Shown: piece by piece, positions 9,401 to 15,115 of the stretch
How the letters are laid out: each line of letters opens with the position of its first letter
How positions within the stretch are numbered: the stretch's first letter is position 1
Origin: Actinomycetota bacterium
GTDB lineage: Bacteria > Actinomycetota > UBA4738 > HRBIN12
DNA length: 64,000 nucleotides
NCBI GenBank assembly: GCA_005884925.1
Contig: VAYU01000025.1
Coordinates: forward strand, 16,259 to 80,258
Direction of reading: 5' to 3'
Translations under genes and position numbers: made by a program
The notes under the pieces: model-generated
Told to the model about the DNA's origin: nothing
Seen by the model: the letters and a program-made list of their open reading frames with translations, nothing else
Databases searched by the model: none

Positions 9401-9944
9401 GATGTGGGCTCGCTCCGAAACAGACGTCCAGAGCCTCGCCGCAGCAGCGTCCGGCGACGCCGAGCGTCTGCTCGCCAGACACCAGGTCGAGGCGGCCCTC
9501 GAGCGCAGCCGGTTCGCCTTCGACTCGCGGAACGCGTTGAGCTTGCGACACGGGGCGGTGAAGGACGGCTTCCGCGTTGCCTGCGAGGCCGCCCTGGAGC
9601 TCGGCGACGCCGACACCCGGACCCAGCTCCTGGCCGTCGTCGAGGCGATCCCGCCGGGCTTGCTGGCACCGTCCATGCGAGCGACGCGGGACCGGATGCG
9701 AGGGCATACGGACGCGATCGATGGCCGGATCGAGGATGCCGATCGACGCTTCCGCGCCGCCGCCCAGATCTACGGTGAGCTCGCGATGCCGTTCGAGCGC
9801 GCGGTCGTGCTGCTCGAACGGGTCGAGCGACTCGGGGTCGCGTGGCCCGGCGCCGAAGACGATCTGCGGGAGGCGTCGCAGACCTTCGAGGATCTCGGCG
9901 CGGCCCCCGGGCTGGCGCGGGCCCGGTCGGCCGCGTCCAGCTGA
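6444..9944 (+). CDS. Zinc-ribbon / class III adenylate cyclase / AAA ATPase / TPR protein
   Basis: A 1166-aa multidomain regulator of the type common in actinobacteria. Two zinc ribbons fill residues 1-46 (paired CxxC motifs at 3-6, 17-20, 28-31 and 42-45). A class III cyclase domain spans about 66-235 with the metal Asp74 (LFMDLVGFT), Lys114 and Asp118 (EKFIGDAV), and Asp186, Asn189 and Arg193 (GDIVNTASR), so it appears catalytically complete with adenine-selecting residues. A STAND-type ATPase follows (VGRDRELR at about 260, Walker A GVAGIGKS at 289-296, Walker B VLVFEDLQWAD). The C-terminal half is TPR-like helical repeats. The signal that opens the ATPase is unknown. It is convergent with folE and interrupts what is elsewhere a continuous folate cluster. 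Confidence 0.92.
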   Translation: MTCTNCGTENRPGRKFCASCGVALSTTCPSCGAANEPTDRFCGECGTSLAPGVAPDERAAPVAERRLVSVLFMDLVGFTAASESRDAEDVRDLLSRYFDIARTVVGRYGGTIEKFIGDAVMAVWGTPITREDDAERAVRTALELVAAMPALGAEADVDGLAARAGVATGETAVTLDAEGQGMVAGDIVNTASRVQSAAPRGGVFVTDATRRATDAAVAYEEVGPHELKGKAEPLMLHHALRVVALRGGELRSTGLESPFVGRDRELRLVKELFHASADQRRTHLMAVTGVAGIGKSRLGWEFFKYVDGLADDVYWHRGRCIAYGEGVTYWALAEMVRGRAGIAEDEVPASAAEKLSDLVARFVGDMEERRWIEGRLGQLLGLEDRATASRDDLFAAWRRFVERIAQRGPVVLVFEDLQWADPELLDFIDHLLDWSRDQPIFVLGLARPEIVDRRAGWGTGRRGVTSLFLEPLDDTTMEALLHGMVPGLPELVGRKIRERSEGIPLYAVETVRMLLDRGLLRRDGNRFEPTGPIEDLDVPETLHTLIQARLDGLAPEDRALLQDASVLGKTFPPDTLAALTGRDEHAVRKTLEGLVRREFLAVQTDERSPERGQFGFLQSLMQRVAYETLSRRDRKAKHLAIARWLEDSWAGDDDEIVEVIASHYLEAYRADPEAEDAHALRANARVALARAGDRARALAAARQARGYYQRAAELADEPSEEAGLLEQIGMTHREDGDPADALTAFERSHALFSEEGLHHDAARLSARMGEALWLLGRPDEGAARMEQALGSLGEDEQDRDLATLAAQMGRILFFLGRLDDSWDRSEAALRTAEAMWLPDVLSEALNTKALVLSTRDRPEESLALLTRSLELAREGDVPNSALRAYTNLSNHMMELERWDDAASYQEEGGKLAERVGFRSSWWFLQQHVGFRLLALGRWDEMLAMIEALPAPEDDPAVLAGRDGLAWAAMQISTRRGRLEDADRYAAMWARSETDVQSLAAAASGDAERLLARHQVEAALERSRFAFDSRNALSLRHGAVKDGFRVACEAALELGDADTRTQLLAVVEAIPPGLLAPSMRATRDRMRGHTDAIDGRIEDADRRFRAAAQIYGELAMPFERAVVLLERVERLGVAWPGAEDDLREASQTFEDLGAAPGLARARSAASS

Positions 9945-9955
9945 GACTGCTCAGC
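9940..9955. terminator. Small inverted repeat spanning two convergent stop codons
   Basis: GCTGAG and CTCAGC separated by ACTG form a 6-bp stem that contains the stops of both the cyclase gene and folE. There is no T-run on either side, so intrinsic termination is uncertain; it may act as a weak bidirectional stop. Confidence 0.3.
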
Positions 9956-10529
9956 GCATCCGTATGTGATCCATCGCCTCCTGGCGGGTCCGAGCGTCCG
10001 TCCGGAACAGACCGCGCACCGCGGACGTCACCGTGAGCGACCCCGGCTTCTTCACCCCCCGCATCGTCATGCACAGGTGCTCCGCCTCGATCACCACGAA
10101 GACGCCCCGGGGCGACAGCGCCCGCTCGATCGCCTCCGCGATCTCTGTCGTCAGCCGTTCTTGCACCTGCGGCTTCTTCGCCATGATGTCGACGACCCGA
10201 GCGACCTTCGATAACCCCGTGATCTGCTGCGACTTGTTCGGGATGTACGCGACATGTGCCTTGCCGACGAAGGGAAGGAGATGGTGCTCGCAGACCGAAT
10301 ACAACGGGATGTCCCGGACCATGATCATCTCGTCGAAGTCGGCGCCCTCGACGACGGTCACGACGTCGGCGGCGTCGACGTCGATCCCCGCGAAGATCTC
10401 TTGGTACATGCGAGCGACCCGCGACGGCGTCTCGCGCAAGCCCGCGCGTTCAGGGTCCTCCCCGATGCCGTCGAGGAGCAGCCGCACGCCCTGTTCGATC
10501 TTCGCGTGATCGAAGCGCTCGCTGGTCAT
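9951..10529 (-). CDS. folE: GTP cyclohydrolase I
   Basis: Opens the GTP imidazole ring and forms dihydroneopterin triphosphate, the first committed step of tetrahydrofolate synthesis. The 192-aa protein has the usual core: the [12 protein letters not shown] helix, [14 protein letters not shown] with zinc ligands Cys80 and His83, the [10 protein letters not shown] and QERLT stretches, and [10 protein letters not shown] carrying the third zinc ligand (about Cys153). Length is normal for a bacterial type IA enzyme. ATG at 10529 has TAGCAT ending 6 nt upstream and no Shine-Dalgarno sequence. It is transcribed toward, but separated from, the folP operon by the inserted sigma/cyclase block. Confidence 0.97.
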   Translation of the reverse strand: MTSERFDHAKIEQGVRLLLDGIGEDPERAGLRETPSRVARMYQEIFAGIDVDAADVVTVVEGADFDEMIMVRDIPLYSVCEHHLLPFVGKAHVAYIPNKSQQITGLSKVARVVDIMAKKPQVQERLTTEIAEAIERALSPRGVFVVIEAEHLCMTMRGVKKPGSLTVTSAVRGLFRTDARTRQEAMDHIRMR

Positions 10530-10535
10530 GCCCGG

Positions 10536-10541
10536 ATGCTA
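10536..10541 (-). promoter_or_regulatory. Leaderless-type -10 box of folE
   Basis: TAGCAT on the minus strand with a 6-nt gap to the folE ATG; same geometry as at folP. Confidence 0.5.
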
Positions 10542-10562
10542 CAAGTCCTCTGCCCCACGGCA

Positions 10563-11090
10563 TCAAGGAGGTGTCGCCGTCGGCGTGCAGGGAGCGTTGG
10601 CGGGGGTGTCCGACCGACACGGCGGAGGCGGACGGAACGCCAACAGCAACGCGGCGAGGACGATCACGATCACGACCCCCACGACGACCTTCGCCAGGAA
10701 GACCAGGAGGCGGAACTCGTCGTGCGTGTCCTCGTGTCGCGGTTCAGATGCGACCGTCGTCGCGGGCCTCCTCACCGGTGGCCGGGCCGCGGGCCCGCGC
10801 ACGGCCGTGTTCCCCGTGGGGCCGGGGGCGACACGCGCGGCCCGCGGCCCGGCCACGGCCGCGCGCCGGAGGTCGTAGGAGCGACGGCGATCGACGTCGA
10901 CGAGGATGTCGTAAGCCTCGGTGATCTGAGCGAACCGGGCAGAGGCGCGAGCGTCGTTGCGGTCGGCGTCGGGGTGGAACCGACGCGCGAGCATGCGGTA
11001 CGCGTGATGGATGTCGTCCGATGTCGCGGACGGGCTCACGCCCAAGACGGCGTAGGCATCGAACGGCAGACCCCTCGCGCCGGCGCTCAC
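10563..11090 (-). CDS. Tail-anchored J-domain protein
   Basis: A 175-aa protein with a complete N-terminal J-domain (about residues 9-75: DAYAVLGVSPSAT, YRMLARRFHPDAD with the essential HPD, FAQITEAYDIL, RRRSYD). A Pro/Ala/Arg-rich linker leads to a membrane helix at about 131-150 and a short Pro/Thr-rich tail. J-domains stimulate the ATPase of Hsp70 (DnaK); the absence of Gly/Phe, zinc and substrate domains and the presence of a membrane helix suggest it recruits DnaK to the membrane for a specific client. GTG start at 11090. It follows the lipoprotein gene by 19 nt. Confidence 0.88.
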   Translation of the reverse strand: MSAGARGLPFDAYAVLGVSPSATSDDIHHAYRMLARRFHPDADRNDARASARFAQITEAYDILVDVDRRRSYDLRRAAVAGPRAARVAPGPTGNTAVRGPAARPPVRRPATTVASEPRHEDTHDEFRLLVFLAKVVVGVVIVIVLAALLLAFRPPPPCRSDTPANAPCTPTATPP

Positions 11091-11109
11091 CCGGCGAGTG
11101 TAGGTCGGC

Positions 11110-11478
11110 TCAGCGGATGCCGGTGTCCACCGTAAGGTCCACGCGGATCGGATGTCCGGCCTGCACGTCGATCGCGACCGGTTGGCCCGTCGGCGGCCCG
11201 CCGTCCGTCACCGCCACGACCTCGTAGCTCCCGGGCTCGAGCGTCAGCGTGTAGTCGCCGTTCTCGTCGGTCGTCGTCTCGGTCGGATGGCCGGCGTCGT
11301 CGGTCGCTCGCACGGTCCCGACCCACGGAGCTGGCGGACACGGAGAACCCACGCGCTCGACGGGACAGGTCGGACCAGCGGTGACGGTCCCAAAGATCCC
11401 GGACGTGCTCGCGGGCCCGGACGTCCGGCCGCACGCGATGAGCGCCAGGAGGAGGGCCGTCGCGAGGGTCCTGCGCAT
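11110..11478 (-). CDS. Small lipoprotein with carboxypeptidase-regulatory-like (Ig-like) domain
   Basis: A 122-aa protein starting with a lipoprotein signal peptide: a positively charged N-terminus, hydrophobic core and LIAC lipobox with Cys16. The mature part is a single beta-sandwich of the CarboxypepD_reg type, with the typical GTVRATDDAGHP, TTTDENGDYTLTLEPGSYEV and VDLTV strands. Such domains are usually found as repeats in surface proteins; here one stands alone. ATG at 11478 lies 37 nt downstream of hpt, so it is probably part of the tilS-hpt transcript. In Mycobacterium a lipoprotein gene (lpqG, unrelated as far as I can see) also neighbours hpt. Confidence 0.8.
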   Translation of the reverse strand: MRRTLATALLLALIACGRTSGPASTSGIFGTVTAGPTCPVERVGSPCPPAPWVGTVRATDDAGHPTETTTDENGDYTLTLEPGSYEVVAVTDGGPPTGQPVAIDVQAGHPIRVDLTVDTGIR

Positions 11479-11515
11479 GTTCCTGGGACGTGCCCGACGT
11501 GCCGTCGGTTCCCGG

Positions 11516-12064
11516 TCAGCCGCCGTACGCCGAAGGTTTGAGCGTCCCGATGTAGGGCAGGTTGCGGTACTTCTCGGAGAAGTCGAGCCCGTAGCCGACC
11601 ACGAACTCGTTGGGGATGTCGAAGCCGCAGTAGCGGATGTCCAGCGGGACCTGCTGGATCCCCTCTTTGCGCAGGAGGGCCGCAACCTCGAGCGTCGCGG
11701 GCTTGCGTCCGGCCAGGTTCTTGAGCAGGTACTTGAGCGTGAGGCCGGAATCCACGATGTCCTCGACGACCAACACATCGCGATCCTTCAGATCGTGATC
11801 GAGGTCCTTGAGGATCCGGACGACGCCCGAGGTCTTCGTGGCCGCGCCGTAGGACGACACCGCCATGAAGTCGAACTCGAGCGGGAGCCGGATGTGTCGG
11901 GACAGATCGGCCATCACCACGAACGCTCCCTTGAGGACACCCACGAGCAGGAGATGCCGGCCCTCATAGTCCCGCGTGATCTGCTCGCCCATCTCGGCGA
12001 GCTTGGCCTCGATCTCGTCCGCCTTGATCAGGACGTTCTCGATGTCGTCGGCGTAGGTCTCCAC
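11516..12064 (-). CDS. hpt: Hypoxanthine phosphoribosyltransferase
   Basis: Salvages hypoxanthine and guanine to IMP and GMP using PRPP. The 182-aa type I phosphoribosyltransferase shows the GVLKGAFVVMADL loop (about 42-54), the flexible SSYGAATKTSG loop (about 70-80), the PRPP-binding VLVVEDIVDSGLT motif (97-109) and the late FVVGYGLDFSEKYRNLPYIG segment, with the Lys and Asp residues expected. GTG at 12064 is chosen since it begins the conserved region and follows the tilS stop by 13 nt; upstream frame is tilS shadow. tilS-hpt adjacency is widespread in Gram-positive bacteria. Confidence 0.95.
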   Translation of the reverse strand: METYADDIENVLIKADEIEAKLAEMGEQITRDYEGRHLLLVGVLKGAFVVMADLSRHIRLPLEFDFMAVSSYGAATKTSGVVRILKDLDHDLKDRDVLVVEDIVDSGLTLKYLLKNLAGRKPATLEVAALLRKEGIQQVPLDIRYCGFDIPNEFVVGYGLDFSEKYRNLPYIGTLKPSAYGG

Positions 12065-12077
12065 GGAAGCCGGGAGT

Positions 12078-13061
12078 CTACCCCTCGACCTCGACGTGCG
12101 TGCGGGTGCGCCGCGCCTTGATCCCGAGCAAGAGGTCGCGCGTCCGCCCGGGCGAGCCGGCCGCCAGGTCGAGCACTGCGTCGATCGCCTCATGGTCCCA
12201 GCCGAGATCCGCCCGCTGGAAGCCGCGCCGCGCGACCCGAGACGAGAGCGCCGGGGGCAGGTCGAGGAGCGGCCGAGCGCGGACCGCGAACCCACGGTCG
12301 CGGAGCTCGACGAGTGCCTGAGCGTGCTCGTCCGCGTGCGCGAAGAGCGCCGCAGCGTCCCGACGAAGATGGTCCGCCGTCCGAGCGAAGGTGCGCTTCA
12401 CGTCGCGCCCCGTGGATCGTTCGATCGCGGGGATCGCCTCCAGACGGAGGGCGTTGCGCAGCAGATCCGTGTCGGCGTTCGTCGGATCGCGTCGAGGACG
12501 CAGGTGGAGCGCTCGACAGAACCCTTCGACGTCTTTCCGAGTCACGTCGAGCAGCGGACGGACGAGCGTGCCGTTCACCGGAGCGATCCCGCCCATCCCG
12601 TCCAGCCCCCAGCCGAGCACGAGGCCCATCAGGATCGTCTCCGCCTGGTCATCCAGCGTGTGCCCATCGGCCATCCGGGTCGCACCGATCGCTCGTGCGA
12701 CCCGCCCCGCCTCACGCGCGCGCTCGAACCGGCCCCACATCTCGACCGAATCCGAGCGGCCCGGCTCGTTCGCGGCGACCGCCAGATGGAACGGCAACCC
12801 GTGCCGGACGGCGAGCCGGCGGACGTATGCGGCATCCGTCGCCGAGCCGGGGCGCAGTCGATGGTCCATGTGGAAGACGGCGAGACGGATCCGGAAGAGG
12901 CGGCGCAACCGGACCAGCGACTCGAGGAGGCACACCGAATCTGGACCGCCGCTCACGCACAGCAGGACCAGGTCGCCGGGCGTGAACTGGTCGTGTACGC
13001 GCACGGTCTTCGTGACCCGTTCGAGGACCCGTGCGACGGCGGGCGGTCTCCGCGCCGCCAT
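12078..13061 (-). CDS. tilS: tRNA(Ile)-lysidine synthase
   Basis: Uses ATP and lysine to convert C34 of tRNA-Ile(CAU) to lysidine so that it reads AUA codons. The 327-aa enzyme has the N-type PP-loop SGGPDS (residues 37-42), the FHMDHRLRPGSATD segment, DGHTLDDQAETILMGL and RPLLDVTRKD motifs typical of TilS. It is of the short actinobacterial class, with a reduced C-terminal domain. ATG at 13061 is 4 nt after the DUF2342 stop and hpt follows 13 nt later, so the three are co-transcribed. Confidence 0.95.
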   Translation of the reverse strand: MAARRPPAVARVLERVTKTVRVHDQFTPGDLVLLCVSGGPDSVCLLESLVRLRRLFRIRLAVFHMDHRLRPGSATDAAYVRRLAVRHGLPFHLAVAANEPGRSDSVEMWGRFERAREAGRVARAIGATRMADGHTLDDQAETILMGLVLGWGLDGMGGIAPVNGTLVRPLLDVTRKDVEGFCRALHLRPRRDPTNADTDLLRNALRLEAIPAIERSTGRDVKRTFARTADHLRRDAAALFAHADEHAQALVELRDRGFAVRARPLLDLPPALSSRVARRGFQRADLGWDHEAIDAVLDLAAGSPGRTRDLLLGIKARRTRTHVEVEG

Positions 13062-13065
13062 CGGT

Positions 13066-14130
13066 CTACCGCGCGACGCGGGCGATCCAGCGATCCGGAT
13101 CGGCCACCTCGCCTGGCTGCGGGAGATGCTCGCTCGACTCCCACACCAGGTTAAAGCCGCTCATGCCGACCCGTTCGATCACGTCGCGCACGAATCGCTC
13201 GCCGCTGTCGTACTGCGCCACCTTCTGGTCGAACCCGATAACACGCTGGAAGCGTTGCTCGACGCCGTGGACCCGGCGCCTCGCCTGCAGGGCATCCTTG
13301 AGCCGCGGGAGGGTCGCGATGTGTTCCTTCCCCACCTCGTTCATCACGAACGACGCGTGCCCCTCGAGGAGCGACATCATCGCTTGGGTCCGTTCGAAGA
13401 TCGCGCGCTGCTCCGGCGTCAGCAGCCGGAGGATCCCTCCGGGACCGGCCCCGGTCCGGGCTTCCTCTGCCGCACGACGCAGCTGATCCATCAGCTGATG
13501 CGGGTCGAGCGACACGGTCTCGAGGTACTCGTCCACCATCCCGCCTAGGAACGCCCGGAGCCACGGCGCCGCCGAGAACTGCACCCGGTGCGTGACTTCG
13601 TGGATCGCGACCCACAGCCGGAAGTCGCTCGGGACCAGGCCGTACCGGCGCTCGACCTCGATCAGGTTGGGGCCGACGAAGTAGATCAACCCGTCATCGT
13701 CCGGTGGCAGGAACACATCGAACTGCCCGAGGACCCGACGCGAGACGTACCCGAGGATCGCACCGGCTTGTGCACCGACGGCTTTACGCGCGATCGTCGG
13801 TCTCGTCGGACGGCGCTCCAACAGGCGCTGCGCGAGCGGTTCCATCAGCCGCTGGAGCCCGGCGACGTTCTGTCGGATCCAGTCGCCCCTTCCCATCACC
13901 CAGGCGCGAGACCGGAACCCGGTGACGCCGAGATCGGTGAACCCCGCCACGAGCTCCTCGCCCCGCAAGACGTGGGCGGCGAGGTCCTCCCGCATCCGGG
14001 CCCGATCTTCAGGAGGAACGAGGGGCCCGGGTCCCGCGACGCGTTTGCCGACCTGCAGCGCCACGTCCCAGTCGGCCAGACGGGCCGCGTGGGAACCCAT
14101 CGACCAGTCGACGTCTGCCGCGGGATCCAC
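13066..14130 (-). CDS. Zinc-dependent metalloprotease-like protein (DUF2342)
   Basis: A 354-aa member of the DUF2342 family, annotated in actinobacteria as coenzyme F420 biosynthesis-associated and placed next to tilS (Mycobacterium Rv3626c). It carries a gluzincin-like HEVTH motif (His177, Glu178, His181) inside WVAIHEVTHRVQF and a later conserved EGHASFVMNEVG stretch that could supply the third ligand. The family fold is mostly helical. Substrate and function are not established; the F420 link comes from phylogenetic co-occurrence. GTG start at 14130, 10 nt after the upstream gene. Confidence 0.9.
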   Translation of the reverse strand: MDPAADVDWSMGSHAARLADWDVALQVGKRVAGPGPLVPPEDRARMREDLAAHVLRGEELVAGFTDLGVTGFRSRAWVMGRGDWIRQNVAGLQRLMEPLAQRLLERRPTRPTIARKAVGAQAGAILGYVSRRVLGQFDVFLPPDDDGLIYFVGPNLIEVERRYGLVPSDFRLWVAIHEVTHRVQFSAAPWLRAFLGGMVDEYLETVSLDPHQLMDQLRRAAEEARTGAGPGGILRLLTPEQRAIFERTQAMMSLLEGHASFVMNEVGKEHIATLPRLKDALQARRRVHGVEQRFQRVIGFDQKVAQYDSGERFVRDVIERVGMSGFNLVWESSEHLPQPGEVADPDRWIARVAR

Positions 14131-14140
14131 GGGCGGGCGC

Positions 14141-14896
14141 CTAGCCCTCGCCCGCAGCCTTCTTGCGGGCGGCGATCATGGCCGCACGTCGGGCTTTGCC
14201 CTCGGCGATGCGGCGGTCTGTCCCCTGCGCGAGGAGCTCCTCGAGCGTCTTGTCGAAGGTCTCCTGATCGAGGGACACCTCCGGGCGATGCTCTTCGGCA
14301 GCCGGGGCGGGCGCAGGGGCGGGCGCGGCGGCGGGTTCGGCAGCGGCTTCCACGGCGGGTTCCTCTGGCGTGGTGGCTTCTTCCGCTGCGGGGGTGGGCG
14401 AAGCCTCGGCAGCAGGCGCCGCCGCCGGAGCTTGGGCTGGGGCTGCGGCAGGCGCTTGGGCCGGGGCCGCGGCGGGCGCCGGAGCTGGGGCGGGCGCTTG
14501 CGATGGAGCTGCGGCGGGGGCGGCCATGGCGGGTGCAGCCACCGCGGCAGGGATCGCGGGTGGTTGCACGACGATCGGCGCCGCTTGCGTCAGGTCGACG
14601 ATCCGGCGGGCCGGCTCCTTGCCCGGCAGCACGCGATCGGCGTGGACGAAGCGCGCGCCCTCCTCATCCTTCGCGAACCGCGGCGCATACCGCATGTAGG
14701 CGGCGACGAGGAAGATGAGCAGCAGGAGCGCGAGGATCCCGCTCAACCAGCCGAGCCAGAAGATCCAACCACCCGTGTTGCGCACGGGTGGGACGGTCGG
14801 ATCGATCGATGTCTGCGCGACCGCGGCGCTGCCGGTCATGAGAACGGCGATGACTGCCCCCGCGAACACGCCGACGATCCTCCGGGCCGTCACCAT
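14141..14896 (-). CDS. Secreted-signal, single-pass membrane protein with long Ala/Pro-rich region
   Basis: A 251-aa protein of unknown function. An N-terminal signal-like helix (about 4-27) precedes a short external loop with NTGGWIF, then a second membrane helix (about 40-63) and a basic segment. Residues about 100-205 are almost purely Ala and Pro with repeated APAAAPAQ-type units, likely an extended spacer. A conserved-looking charged helical end follows (EVSLDQETFDKTLEELLAQGTDRRIAEGK...). ATG at 14896 is preferred; an in-frame GTG 10 codons upstream is possible. It is the first gene of the leftward DUF2342-tilS-hpt operon. Confidence 0.7.
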   Translation of the reverse strand: MVTARRIVGVFAGAVIAVLMTGSAAVAQTSIDPTVPPVRNTGGWIFWLGWLSGILALLLLIFLVAAYMRYAPRFAKDEEGARFVHADRVLPGKEPARRIVDLTQAAPIVVQPPAIPAAVAAPAMAAPAAAPSQAPAPAPAPAAAPAQAPAAAPAQAPAAAPAAEASPTPAAEEATTPEEPAVEAAAEPAAAPAPAPAPAAEEHRPEVSLDQETFDKTLEELLAQGTDRRIAEGKARRAAMIAARKKAAGEG

Positions 14897-14904
14897 CGGG
14901 CGGG

Positions 14905-14933
14905 ATTCTCGCAACCCGGAACCCACCCGGCAA
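14905..14933 (-). promoter_or_regulatory. Promoter of the DUF2342-tilS-hpt operon
   Basis: Minus strand: TTGCCG (14928-14933), a 17-nt spacer, and GAGAAT (14905-14910) preceded by an extended TGC. The -10 box is 8 nt before the ATG at 14896, so the leader is very short. This is one of the few sites here with a recognisable -35. Confidence 0.55.
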
Positions 14934-14952
14934 CCGATGGCACTCCGATAGG

Positions 14953-15024
14953 AGCCGGAGGGGGGATTCGAACCCCCGACCTACCACTTACGAGGCGGTT
15001 GCTCTACCCCTGAGCTACTCCGGC
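14953..15024 (-). tRNA. tRNA-Thr (anticodon CGT)
   Basis: Reading the minus strand gives a full cloverleaf: acceptor GCCGGAG paired with CTCCGGC, D-arm GCTC/GAGC, anticodon stem ACCGC/GTGGT around loop CTCGTAA (anticodon CGT, reading ACG), and T-arm GGGGG-TTCGAAT-CCCCC. The length is 72 nt, the discriminator base is U, and CCA is not encoded. A TAAACT box (15036-15041) ends 11 nt upstream and is a likely -10. Confidence 0.97.
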
Positions 15025-15035
15025 GGGTGCGAGCG

Positions 15036-15041
15036 AGTTTA
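15036..15041 (-). promoter_or_regulatory. -10 box of tRNA-Thr
   Basis: TAAACT on the minus strand, 11 nt before the tRNA 5' end. No clear -35 hexamer was found. Confidence 0.45.
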
Positions 15042-15115
15042 TCCGACGGGGTGCAGGCACCACGCAGGAAACGCGAGCCGGCCACCATGGTCAGAGGGAC
15101 TCGGGACGCGGCATC

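Noticed and set aside
6693-9707. Very long open frame on the minus strand opposite the adenylate cyclase gene
   Set aside because: Arg/His/Glu-rich translation with no domains; it is the mirror of a high-GC gene with real motifs on the plus strand. The same holds for long frames opposite topA, hppA and the kinases.
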